Source of the DNA: Dimorphilus gyrociliatus
Lineage: Eukaryota; Annelida; Polychaeta; Dinophilidae
Assembly (NCBI GenBank): GCA_904063045.1
Contig: CAJFCJ010000001.1
Location: forward strand, 1,371,501 to 1,435,500
Direction of reading: 5' to 3'
Length of the DNA: 64,000 nt
A program made the translations under genes and the position numbers. Positions 25,424 through 37,779 of this stretch are shown here, one piece after another. Numbering within the stretch: the stretch's first letter is position 1; each line of letters begins with the position of its first letter. The notes below the pieces were generated by a model. The model was not told where the DNA came from. It did not search any database and saw nothing but the letters and a program-made list of their open reading frames with translations.

Positions 25424-28390
25424 TTAAGCCAGATAAACAAAGGAGTTAATATCATTTTCGTCACGCATCATATATTTATGCTCTATCAGCCATTCAATCA
25501 TTTCCTTAATCATCTTTCTCGAAGGCTGAAACATGTTTCGGAGGATATCTACTAATTCGGTTTGCAAAGCCGCATTGGTTACAGTTTTTCGCATTTTCAT
25601 AATTTTAACGATTGCTTCTTGAACTCTTAATTCTCTCAATCGAACAATGCCTTCATTATCTTCGTTCTTTGATTTTTCAGTCGATAGCTGCAGCCGTCCA
25701 ATCAAGTTGACCTTACCTTTATGCAGTACTTTATTACCTTTGCTATATATAGAAAAAAATTTTTAAATATTTATATTATCAAGATAAAACCACTTACGTT
25801 ACTATACAGAATTGTTGGTTGACCCAAAATAGTGTTGAATCATCAATTTCTTGATGTTTTTTAATCTCAGGTTCGCATAATAACACCTGCTTTTTCATTT
25901 TAGGAAAAGCAATCAAAGACCAAACAGTTCTGCGTAATTCTGAGTCTGGTAATTGTGTTGATAAACGAAGTGCTTCATAACTTATCCTATCTTTTGGTCG
26001 TTGATTCCAAGAAAGTAAAACAGCCATTTGAAATGTTGTTACTTCTAATTCAACTTTACCAACTTCGTTCGTAAGGGTTAACTGAAATGGTATGATTTAA
26101 TGAAGGTTCTAAAATTATATCGATTTTAACTTACGGTTCCATTAGAGTATAGATGCTGCCACTGCAATTTCCTTCCAGTATGCATTCTTTTGTAAAAAGC
26201 TTCCACCTTAGGTATATAATCTTCTAATTCAACCGGTAAGCTCACGGTAACCTTGTCACTAGCTCGAGACCAGGCTCCGTCATTCAAGATTTTGATATTT
26301 AGAGATTCCGCCGTTGGTTCATTGTTATTCCTGGCGTCTAATTTAAACCTATGATTAAGATCGTCGCTAACCTTTATATCTTGGAACATCCTCTGCAGTT
26401 TGTTAACATAGTCCGCTGGCATACCAACTTCTCTCAATTGTTCGACCATTCTCTCCTCCTTATCATCATCCGCTGATGTGCCTAAAATAAGTCTCCGCGT
26501 CAAGTGTGCTTTGTGATATTTCATAAATACATCTTTGTTTGATACATATTTTAATACCAGAATAACAGATGCTAATTTCGCATCAATGTCGTCGCTGGTT
26601 AATCTTTTACTAATATTAGTTTTCCTTAATAGCATATCGCAATAATTGGCTAATAATTCAGGGCATTTAGATTCTGGTTGGCATCTAACATTTGCACCCG
26701 AAGATTTGACTGGTAATTCAAGGCAGAATATAGACAAATCATTCACAACGCGTCTGTAAGCTTTATCCCGAGATGTCATAAATCGTGCATCATCATTGAA
26801 GGCCTCTTTTACTAGTAATGAAAATCTATTAAAGAGATCAAGAAGTCGTTCAACATATTTTTCTGAATCAGTTGTGATTGTTTTAGCTGCTGCCATCATA
26901 TCGGCAATGCCAGCATCGAAGATGTGATTTTCAAGGCTTTCAAGCATGGGATTTACACCATCGGTGCCTACCCTGTCCATTAATTTAAACATCAATTCCA
27001 ACTTCTTAGTTTCGTTTTGTTTAATCATATTAGGACATTCCACAAGTATTTGCTCTCGAAATTTTTTCACTAAGATATCAACGCAGGTATCTCGTAAAGT
27101 TTGCATGGACATACTTTCTTGTCTGGTTTCTAAATAGCGATTACCGCGTTGTTCTTCCTCCTTCAATTTTTCTTCCGCATAAATCATGTAGTTCTGAACA
27201 CCATTTTCGTCCAAATAAGCTGGTGCTTTGTTTGAGTAAAACGCTTCTGTTGCTTCTATGTAAGCCCTTTCGAAGTGTTCTCTATATATTTTTAACTTAT
27301 CTTCCGCTTCACTACACAAATTAACTGAAAAATTTTTATTCTTTAAGTACAATTACTCGCAAAATGTCTCACTAACCGTAAGATTCTCTAACCCCAATTA
27401 CTAATTGACTATCAAAAGCTTCTCCATTTCTTTCTGAATGCACTAGTTTCATGGCACTATTCTGCAAACGTTCCTTAATATCATTAAAAATTGTCTTATT
27501 CCATGTATCCAACATAAGCTGAAAAATATTTTTTTAGTTCAACAGATTTGCTCAAACTGATTTGAAATTAATACTTTTTTAACAATACTATCTTCTTGCG
27601 CTTTTCGAGATGTATGATGAGCAGTGCTGGATCCAGATTTGCCCGATAAGCTAACTTCTAGTTGATTAAACGGCTGAGGTAAATATACACATTGCTCAAA
27701 AAATTTAGTCCATTCGCTTATATAGGCTTTCAATAGAGCAGAGTCCTCTGAGTGTTGAACAACCCTTTGCTGAGCTTGACTAATAAACTTCGAGATCTCT
27801 TCCTCAAGTTTAGACTTTAAGGATTGAGCCCCATTAGGATCCCACAAACAAACTTTATGAACATGCCTTTGAAAAATATAACTATATAGTACTGAAAATA
27901 TATATTTACTGACTCCTTACAAAAAAAGATCGTGCCACTGGTCATGAGATACATTTTGCTGCCGAAGTAGACTTAAAACAGTTGGCTCCATAATAGGCCA
28001 TGATTGGGCAAATGACGTTGATGAGTTTCCCTGTTAAAATAAATAAATTTAAAATTCAACCTTTATAAATCTATAATGGTTATACGACTATTTAAAGCTC
28101 CACAATGATAACGAAATAGAGAATAGAGACTTAGAAATTTCAACGTGTGCAAGTTGTAAAGTGCTAATAGAATATTCCTACAATCATTCAAAGTAGTTTT
28201 TATGTAAGATTGGTCTTTATATCTTGCAACCTTAGAGTACGAATACGTGTTTAAAAGCTTGAGCTTGGCTAGACGCCATGTTCAAACTCCTATTTTCGAG
28301 TAGACATTTTATTCGTTCAGTATTTGATATCCTCAAAGATAGTTCTTAGATTTCAACGAAATAATTCTCTTGAAAACTTACCGCTAGCAT
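25424..28390 (-). CDS. CUL5: CUL5, cullin scaffold of CRL5 ubiquitin ligases
   Basis: Scaffold that joins RNF7/RBX2 to elongin BC-SOCS substrate receptors. Seven coding exons: 28382-28390, 27921-28030, 27575-27866, 27377-27518, 26135-27324, 25798-26081 and 25424-25742, giving 781 residues (human 780). Conserved markers include 'WDPNGAQ', 'GVQNYMIYAEEKLKEEE', 'KCPELLANYCDMLLRK', 'DVFMKYHKAHLTRRLI', 'REVGMPADYVNKLQRMFQD' and the winged-helix tail 'KKMIKEMIEWLIEHKYM'-like 'RKMIKEMIEWLIEHKYMMR'. The neddylation lysine context 'AIVKIMKMRKTV' is intact. The first coding exon is only 9 bp (Met-Leu-Ala). All junctions keep frame. Confidence 0.97.
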
Positions 28391-29278
28391 GCCTGGCTTA
28401 CTGTATTTGGTACTTGAATGCTTTGGTACGTAGTAAGGCAGTGATTGACCCGATAATTGAATGATTGAAGAACAGAATTCAGTGGTTAGAAGGCGATCTA
28501 TAGTTCATTCAATAGAGGTCGCCTTTTAACTGGTACCCTGTCCTTAACTGTAATAATGTAGTCTACTCTATTTTTGGAATAGAAATCCATGCTTATGTTT
28601 CTATAGCGGCAATTTCAAAAAATCTAATTAGAGTCTGTTTTGTAATATAATCACCTAAAGACTTAATTTATTCTTTAACCATATAATAGTGTTTCAAATT
28701 CAGCGCTATTAGTTTAATGAAGCGATAGAGTAATATAGTATGACCCTTAAAATTTGAAAAAATCTATATACACCTACTATTTGATTTTTAATGTATGTAG
28801 CTCTGTTAAGGAAGAATCGAAGTGAAAAGATTACATTGTCACTATGCAATGTAACACTGTTCGCTATAATACCATAAATCTCAAGCAGGAAACATCTAAA
28901 CAAATTATATAGTCGTGTACTTCCCTCCAATTTCCATTTATTCTATTTTAGGCAGTGTCCCGTATCAGCAAATTTTTGTCACCTAAAGTAGTTATATTAA
29001 AAAAATTAAAACCACCATTGAATGGCTTATCGATTTTCATTATAATCGATATAATATTACGGAGCTAATCGACGTATCTTCTTAACGTATTTTTATTATA
29101 TTATATATTAGAATTGACCATATATACAACATGACTGTATATATGAATATAAATTTTGAGAATTGGACGACTGTCTTTTAATGAGGAAAAAGTTAAATTG
29201 AAAAGAAAAAACAGATTGAAAAGAGTGGAATTGATAATTGATTTCAATTCTTGATAAAAATAATAATTTATAACAACT
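28391..29278 (-). other. CUL5 upstream region and VPS51 3' flank, no gene seen
   Basis: Between two minus-strand genes. It should hold the CUL5 promoter and 5' UTR and the VPS51 3' UTR. No coding exon supported. A hairpin-forming inverted repeat lies at 28490-28525. Confidence 0.5.
28490..28525. repeat. short inverted repeat (hairpin) upstream of CUL5
   Basis: Arms AAGGCGA (28490-28496) and TCGCCTT (28519-28525) are perfectly complementary, with a second pairing TCTAT/ATAGA inside, one 2-nt bulge (GG) and a 10-nt loop. It lies about 100 bp upstream of the CUL5 start, so it could fold in a 5' UTR or be chance. Confidence 0.5.
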
Positions 29279-32200
29279 TCAACCACGCTCGCAGATTAGT
29301 TCTATGACACTGTTTTCCATTAGACTAGGCTCGATACATCTGTGTAAGCTGCTGGATACGATTTCATCCAATAGCCGATGAACTAAATTTTCATCTTGAA
29401 CGAATCTGTTATTGGCGAAAAGACATTTTTATTAAATATAAGTTAAATATTAGTTATAACTACCTCCATAGATACATTTGCAGGTAATGCGTATCAACTT
29501 GAACTTGCTGTAGACCATATTTACTAAAAGTTCGTAATCGAACGCATTCCAGCAAGGTCTTTAATACAATTTTTATTATTCCAGTCATGATTGAAGCTCG
29601 TGAGGCATCCACTTCGCTAAATATATCTATTTTATCGGAAAATAGTTTGCTAATGTTTGTCATAAATGCTGAGTTATCTAAAACAGCCGCTGTAGTACTA
29701 GGAGTAAAACTCCAGGTTTTAGAGCTTTTCATTAAGCCTGAAGCAGAGCGTTTTGTCGAGTCACTACCTCTATCTTTTTTCTGTTCCTCCATATCGTCAT
29801 ATAATTGACCTATAAAAAGAGTTTAAAAAGAAAGATCATACTTATTCAATATATTATAGTGTTGACCTACTAACCAACTTGACTATCTATTGAACTGGTA
29901 TCTTCAACAACCCGTTTCATAACAGCTCTAACATTCCTTGGTTCAATAGTATTTAACCAATCGCGAGTTTCTACACTTTTCCTAACCATATGTGATAGAG
30001 TTTGGCCTTCTAATCGAACGTAGTTGTTAAGTAGCTTCTTAGCAGCAGCCTTTGCCTCGTCTTTTAACGTTTGAGGATTTGTAAACTGCACATCGCCTTC
30101 TTGAACTATTAAAAACTGTTCATCCACTAATACCAGTAAATATCCAATAGTACTTTCTTCTAAGATAGTGGCTAATTTAGAGAGAAGCAATAGGAGAGTT
30201 GCTGTCAAAAAAAAAAGATTGACTATTAATCTTTCAACTTTGATATGTAATAATGGTATTTACCGGGTCCCGAAGGTTTTTCACATAATTCATTAAGATA
30301 TTCCAGCATTCTTCTTAAAAATCTTACAACCAATCCTTCTCTAACACCATCAAAACAAAACGGTCGTCTAAACGTTGACTTCATAGCAAATGTTATATCA
30401 GTTGCAATGAAAGCTTGCAAATTTGCTAAAACGGCTTTGATCTGTTCTACCAAAGATGAAACGCTAGTTTGTACGAGGTTCTGAAGAGGCGTTGAACTAT
30501 TCTCGTCTAGGTTACTCGAAATTAATTTCGGTGCGGCGAGTGCCTGACGAATATCTGTTATACAATGTCCCAAATGATCGGTTAATGCTTGATAATAATG
30601 ATCTATTCGATCTTTAGCTGCGTTATAAACGATTTCTGTTGCTAAAGTTGCTAGTTCCGCAGTCGGTAAAAGTTTATTCATAGCCTAGAAACAAAGAATA
30701 GTTTATAAAACAGAGAAATAAAAAAGAAATATTAAATACAACTTGTAATCTCCTATGAAATCTATCCAAAGCTCTAACGAGAATTGCATTATCTCCAGTC
30801 TGCTTCTCTAATTGAACTCTCTTTTGAATAAGTTCGAAGAATTTATGAAGAATTTCTTTAACTAAAGCGGAAACTTTTTGTAAAGCTATTGAATCCAATT
30901 CAGTACTGAAATAATAATATCTAATTGTAAAAATCAATTATTAATAGAATATCAATTTTAATGTATAAAAAATGCTATTAAGAGATATATTCCCAAATCC
31001 CAAAACCATATCCGATAATTGTGCAATTATTAATAACAACTATACGAGTTAGATTTTAAACAGGGACAATATTTAGATTATTCAATGTAGACAGAAGAAT
31101 ATGTAAGTACTGGATTTACTGTATATATTATTATAAATTGGCATTAACGTACACCGTCTTTTTTTCAAAATAAGGGAAGCATAATAGCAAATTCCGTAGA
31201 ATTATATAGTCTTAAGTACATATTCTTTCATCTTTTGAATTATAATTCATTTTTATGAATAGAAGCCCGTTTTTATTTCAATGCTAAAGTATCGAATAAC
31301 CCTTAAACATTCTTAAATCTACTAACGATCTACATGAAATTAGAGGATGATAAAGGATATGAAAAGATGGTAATTTATGCAAAAAAAAAAAACAATTTTT
31401 GGTGACCCACAACCTCGATCTAAACGAAAATGTACCACAAAGACTGGAATAGTTGATGACAAAAGTCGGGATCCCAAAATTTGTTGACACTGTTATATTT
31501 ATCTTTTACTGTAAGCAAGGGAATCGAATCTAATGCAATTAGAATATACTTACTTAGCTTTTGCCCTGTTCAAGAACATGTCATTATAAGCAACAACCAA
31601 CAGGCTAACGTTACTCAAAACACCATTACATCCAATATCTACAAATTCAAGAATGTCGACGCTATTATCTTCTAAAACATCTTCCAATTCTTGAACTTTC
31701 TCATCTACTCTGCTTCTGGCACTTATCAAGTATTCATCGCAAAGTGAATCAGCTGGCTCTTCCAATTGTAACAACAAATCGACATATTCAGCCAATTGTT
31801 TACTTGAGGCCTCAGAATCTCTCAGTTTCTCTTTTAAAGCATTACCTAATTCATATATTATACTACCACAATCTTGAGATATTCCTGCAAAAGTTGGCAT
31901 GTGTTGATACTGATTGAGAACAGCTCTTGCTCTTGTGTAATATCTAACAGCTTGATTGTAAGCTTCCATCTCAATACACTTTTTCAATCTTGCTGGTAGT
32001 TCAAAAAGAAATTGAAGTTTTTGAAGTAAAGTATGAACACCAGCTAATTTCCTTATTCCTGATCGTTTCTGTTGTAAAGTATCACTTACAGAACTACTTA
32101 GATCACATATATTGTCCATGTTCTCTGATAAGGCCTTCATTTCTTCCTCCATCTGCCCAAAATCAGACTTCATTTTCCTAATTGTTTCTGTTGCTGTGAT

Positions 32201-32558
32201 AAACTTGTTGTAATTTTCATAAACTAAAGTTTGCATCTCAGAGTCAAGACTTCTAATATTTTGCACAATTTCTTCCTCTTGGTGCATAAGCTCATTAAGA
32301 CTACTTTTCTTTAGGAGAAAGTCTAGGTACTGATCTGGCTTGAAAGAAGAATCATCTAAGTCAAATTGTTTGTCACCGGAGTTCTCTCCTTGTGTATAAT
32401 ATGATTTAAGCATTCCTCTATTTCGACGTCCATCAGAATTTGAGTCTGAAATATTAAAATCCATATGATACATTAGAATTGCGAAAAACAAGAATTTACA
32501 AATTGCTCAAAAGGAAAAATATTAAAATTAAAAGATTTTTACCAGCTGCTGACGACAT
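29279..32558 (-). CDS. VPS51: VPS51, GARP/EARP tethering complex subunit
   Basis: Small subunit of the GARP and EARP complexes that tether endosome-derived vesicles at the trans-Golgi network and recycling endosomes. Exons 32543-32558, 31554-32445, 30743-30905, 30264-30684, 29875-30201, 29464-29809 and 29279-29405 join to 763 residues (human 782). The N-terminal exocyst/Vps51 region is clear: '[18 protein letters not shown]', '[19 protein letters not shown]', '[19 protein letters not shown]'. The C-terminus '[19 protein letters not shown]' followed by 'YLQMYLWR' and ending 'ICERG' matches VPS51 closely. Intron 2 is long for this locus (30906-31553, 648 bp) and holds nothing recognisable. The start codon sits 171 bp from that of TRMT61A on the other strand. 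Confidence 0.96.
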
Positions 32559-32729
32559 TTTGTATGTTTTGGTTTTTTCTCAAATTCGAATTTTTTTATA
32601 AGTCTACAATTTACGTGCCAAGTGGAATTCCCAATAGTTATACGCTAAGTAACATTATTCTAAAATAAATACATTTACGAAAGTAAAACTTAGTGAACAC
32701 TTCCGGTTTTGGTATACGCACATGTTACT
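32559..32729. promoter_or_regulatory. bidirectional promoter VPS51 / TRMT61A
   Basis: Only 171 bp separate the divergent start codons, so both promoters and 5' UTRs must share this stretch. No TATA box is evident. Inferred from geometry. Confidence 0.7.
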
Positions 32730-33695
32730 ATGTCTTTTATAGCTTACAAGGATATAATTGAAGAAGGAGACATTGTTATCCTCTATTTAGGTTATGATAA
32801 TTTGCTTACTTTAAAAGTAGAGGCTGGTAAAGTTCATCAAACAAAATATGGTGCTCTAAAGCACGATTCTTTAATCGGAGAGAAGTTCGGCTCTAAAGTT
32901 ACATGCTCAAAAGGATATATTCACGTTTTACAGCCAACTCCAGAGATATGGACTCTAGCCCTACCTCATAGAACTCAAATTCTCTACTCGACAGACATAT
33001 CAATGGTGATATACCAGTTAGACCTGCGAAATGGCTCGGTAAGTGTTCATTGAAGCAACACATTTGAAAGATTTTAATTTTTAATGTCCAAATAGATTGT
33101 GGTGGAAAGCGGTACTGGTAGCGGCTCTCTTTCACATGCTCTTATAAGGACTGTTGCTCCAGATGGACATTTGCATACTTTTGACTTTCATGCAGAAAGA
33201 GTTCAGCTTGCTCAAAAGGAGTTTGACGAGCATCAAGTAGCTAAATATGTCACCGCACGACAGCAAGATGTTTGTGAAAATGGATTTGATTTACCAAGAA
33301 TTGCAGATGCGGTATTTTTAGATCTTCCAGGTCCGTGGACTGCTATTCCTCATGCAAAGAAATGCTTAAAGCATATGGGAAGGGTATGCTCTTTTTCACC
33401 TTGTATAGAGCAAGTTCAAAAAGTATGCGAGTCACTAAAAGAAAATAGCTTTCAAGACATTAGGACATTTGAATGCCTTCAAAAACCTTATGAAGCCAAA
33501 ACCATTCGTATGCCTATAGCTAATCTGGGTTTAACAAACGAAGAGCAAGACTACAATCCTTCACTTGGAAATATTACTCAAAATGAAGGAAAAGATTGCT
33601 TTGAGTTTAAGAGTGGGTGTAGAGCTCATATTGTTCCTGGCCATACAGGATATTTAACTTTTGCTACACTTTTTGATCCTGATAATGCTGCTTAA
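32730..33695 (+). CDS. TRMT61A: TRMT61A, catalytic subunit of tRNA m1A58 methyltransferase
   Basis: SAM-dependent enzyme that, with TRMT6, methylates N1 of adenine 58 in the T loop of tRNA. Exons 32730-33038 and 33096-33695 give 302 residues (human 289). The first ATG in frame, 'MSFIAYKDIIEEGD', matches the human start MSFVAYEELIKEGD. SAM-binding motif I is 'VVESGTGSGSLSHAL'; other conserved stretches are 'GSKVTCSKGYIHVLQPTPE', 'LWTLALPHRTQILY' style 'IWTLALPHRTQILYSTDI', 'DAVFLDLPGPWTAI', 'RVCSFSPCIEQVQ' and the C-terminal 'GHTGYLTFATLF'. All catalytic-domain landmarks are present. Confidence 0.96.
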
Positions 33696-34043
33696 ATTAT
33701 AAAAGTTATTCTATCTTTTATCGATTTATTTCTTTGTACATAAAATATTTTTTCACAATACTTTGGGATATGCTGAATAAGTTAATTTGGTCAATGTTTT
33801 CGAATTTATAAATTGCTTAAAATATTGACCATTCTCATCGTTCATTCATTCGTTTGGGATCTTAGGCTAAGAACCAAATTCTTACAGTAAGGTTAATGAG
33901 GTAGTTTGTTAAAAGATGCCTTATTAATTACTCACAAGTTTTAGATTTCAATGGGAGCTTATCTTATACAGTTTATCATTAATGTGTATATAAGAAAAGA
34001 ATCTTAACATGTTTACACATGAAATTTATATATAAAAAAGTTT
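33696..34043. other. convergent 3' flanks of TRMT61A and PSMA7
   Basis: About 350 bp without a gene between two convergent stop codons. AT-rich, with likely polyadenylation signals on both strands. Confidence 0.6.
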
Positions 34044-35142
<1,099 letters not shown>

Positions 35143-36148
35143 ATGGCAGAAAAGAACAGCGAGACCAAATCAATTTTACCTAGCGGAATACCTGAAGCAA
35201 CATTTGTGGTAAATATTTCTAAAATACCTGTATCGTGATATTAATTTTCATTCCCACCTTTTATTCGAGCTTATATATTTTAATCACTCAAGTTTTTATT
35301 GATGAATAAAAATAATGAGCGATAATTCAATGGTATTTCCTAAATAATTCAATTTAAAAATAGGAAGATGTTGATGCTTTCATGGCACAACCCGACAACT
35401 CATCAGTCGAAACTGTTTTGAGTCGATTGGAGGAACAACATCAAAAATATTCATTTATGGAAATGAACTTAAAAACAAAAAAGAATCGGTATAACATTGA
35501 AACTAAAAGTGTAGTGAATCGATGACTGAGAAAGTGTTTTGTTTCAGACTAAAGGTGCAAATACCTGACTTAAAATCAACATTAGCTTTTGTCGAGCATC
35601 TTATTGAAAGAAGGGTATATTAACAGTTAAATTATATTAACGCAATAGCTAAATTTAAGTGAACTTGCAGGGAAGCGATAAGAAATTCGAAACTCACTTT
35701 CAGCTGTCTGAACAAGTATGGACTAAAGCTACAATTAAGCCAACTGAAAAAGTCAATCTTTGGCTAGGGGTAGGTCTTTCATTTTATACCGATAACACTT
35801 CCATAGGCTTAATATTATCATTTCAGGCTAATGTCATGTTAGAGTACTCTTTAGAGGAGGCAAAAGCTCTGTTGTCTAATAATTTAACAAGTGCAAAGGA
35901 ATCTTTAGAAGTATGTGATGAAGAGTTAGGATTTATTAGAGATCAAACTACTACGGTTGAAGTCAGTATCCTTTTGCAAAAAAAATGAGAATCAGGTTCT
36001 TTTAATAGATTAGCTTTTTATTTGGTATAACATGATAATTAGGCTTTACAGCATTAAAACAATTTTCCTTGACCAATATAAAGATATGGCCAGGGTTTAT
36101 AATTACAACGTCAAAAAACGGCAAGCTGTTAAAACTGAAGGCAACTAA
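35143..36148 (+). CDS. VBP1: VBP1, prefoldin subunit 3
   Basis: Alpha-type subunit of prefoldin, the cytosolic hexamer that hands unfolded actin and tubulin to the TRiC/CCT chaperonin. Six exons: 35143-35208, 35364-35488, 35548-35614, 35671-35769, 35827-35965 and 36084-36148, giving 186 residues (human 197). Landmarks: 'GIPEATFVEDVDAFM', 'RLEEQHQKYSFMEMNL', 'VNLWLGANVMLEYSLEEA', 'LLSNNLTSAKESLEVC' and the C-terminal 'VNMARVYNYNVKKRQ'. The long helices at each end form the usual coiled coil. The last intron has minor-spliceosome signals. The stop lies 73 bp from the convergent gene downstream. Confidence 0.96.
35966..36083 (+). other. U12-type (minor spliceosome) GT-AG intron in VBP1
   Basis: Donor GTATCCTTTT matches the U12 consensus RTATCCTTT at all core positions. 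Branch-point element TTCCTTGAC (36065-36073) is a perfect match to TTCCTTRAC. The branch A is 11 nt before the AG, the short spacing expected for U12 introns, and there is no polypyrimidine tract. Splicing here restores the conserved 'EVNMARVYN' sequence in frame. Confidence 0.88.
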
Positions 36149-36221
36149 TAATTTTGGAGTGGAGAGGCAAATCAGTTAAATCTTATGATATGTTTTTTTG
36201 CTAATAAATAATTTTGTCAAT

Positions 36222-37722
36222 TTAACAAAGCATCAGTCCAATCATAAATAGTTTCTTTGGATCCTTTATATCTTGATACTTTTCCATTAGCCTTATTCCG
36301 GCTTCTAAGCACTCTCTTTCAGCTGATGGATTAGATTTTATATCTTTAGCGTGAGCAGCCCCCACAGTTCTGTACAACATAGAAGTACCAATCAGGGAGA
36401 AATATGTTTTAAAAATTACTTACCTTCTAATCAATTCACAAGAGCACATACCAGCGACTTCTGACCAAAAGTTTTCAAAATACTCCTTTTTACCATTTTG
36501 AGGATATTCTCTTTTCAATTCATAGTTTGTTGCTATGTAATAATATAATTAAGTCTTCTGAATACTGGACTTTCTACTAACTTACAAAATTGTTCCGCAG
36601 CCTGCCAGGATTCGTAGGCAAACTGTCTATGTCTATCATTTTCTTCCTCGGTTAACATATGATTATAATAAGAGAATATGTAGTTAGCAATAAACATTCC
36701 AATATCGAAGGAAGCTGGTCCAATGTAAGCAAACTCAGCGTCGATTATCTGCATAAAAATAATTCATAAATATTTTCTAACTTACACATATAATTTATTA
36801 TTTTAACCTTAACATCATCTTCGTGAACTAGAACTGAATCTGTATGCAAATCACCATGAACCAAACATTCTTTCTTCTCCCTAAACAACTTTCTCATAAA
36901 CTCAGAACCCTCTCTTATTTTTCTACTCTTCCACATCTTTTCTGCTACTTTATGTAAAGCAGGGTGAATAGAATTTGTTTTAGCATCTTCTTGGAAAGGC
37001 TCAGTCAGAATAAAAACTGAAGTGTGATCTACCATAGGTTGATTTTGGAATCTGTCTTTTAAATCTTTAAACTTTTCTTCAGAGAGATTACTAATATGAG
37101 TTTGATCGTGAACTTTGGACAGTATCTCACCAACTTTCTCGACAACTTGACGTTTGATAACACCTGTCATTAATTCTTGACGCAGTTCAACATGATTTTT
37201 CAAATCTTCCATGATGACTAAATAAAAAACGTAGATTACGCTAAAAACTCTCTACAATTCTATAATTTGCATACAGTAATGATTTTCTTCAGAAAATTCA
37301 AAAATAGATGGATAGCTTCCGTTCACACTGTCATTATAGATTTTTGAAGTTTGGTATTCAATAAAAAGTCGATGAGTTGAAAGAGAAACTTCGGGTCCAG
37401 TGATCTAACAAAAATTTTTATACTTCATGTATAGAATTGAAAAGCATTGCAAAACCTTTAAATATGGCTCGGCATGTTTAACAATAAGACTTTTGCCTTC
37501 TTTTGAGGTAATTCTAAAAATAAAATTAATGTTTCCATCACCAATTTCATCAATATTAGTTATAGAGCCCAGAGTAGACTACAAACAAAATATAACGGTA
37601 AATTCAGTACAGTTAATGAAAATCGGTTTTTGAATATTTTATTGTAAAACCTTAATAATAGATGAATCGACAAAAAATGCTAATAAACGATTTTTTTTCA
37701 ATAAACTCTGATTTTCGGCCAT
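36222..37722 (-). CDS. methylthioribose kinase-like protein (MTRK/MtnK family)
   Basis: APH-fold small-molecule kinase; the bacterial and plant enzyme phosphorylates 5-methylthioribose in methionine salvage. Seven exons: 37651-37722, 37456-37578, 37275-37404, 36808-37217, 36586-36748, 36424-36532 and 36222-36369, giving 384 residues (family about 400). Motifs in order: 'EIGDGNINFIFRI' (ATP loop), 'SLIVKHAEPYLK', 'EVSLSTHRLFIEY', 'FIMEDLKNHVELRQELMTG', catalytic 'CLVHGDLHTDSVLV', and metal-binding 'IDAEFAYIGPASFDIGMF'; the tail has 'RTVGAAHAKDI'. The catalytic Asp residues are intact. Introns are short and animal-like, so this is not bacterial contamination. The donor of intron 3 is 'gtatgc' at 37274; this choice restores the frame. 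The start codon lies 57 bp after the stop of the SUMO protease on the same strand. The actual substrate is not proven. Confidence 0.85.
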
Positions 37723-37779
37723 TTTCTGAGTTAACCATATAACCACAACTGATAACTTTTATATTTTTTACGAAACTTT

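Noticed and set aside
31340-31375. U12-like donor (atatccttt on the minus strand) in the long VPS51 intron
   Set aside because: It is not at an exon border and no matching branch element was seen; the real donor is a normal gtaagt at 31553.
37219-37272. MTRK intron 3 donor at 'gaatt|gtagag'
   Set aside because: It breaks the frame. The upstream donor 'tact|gtatgc' restores the conserved MTRK sequence.
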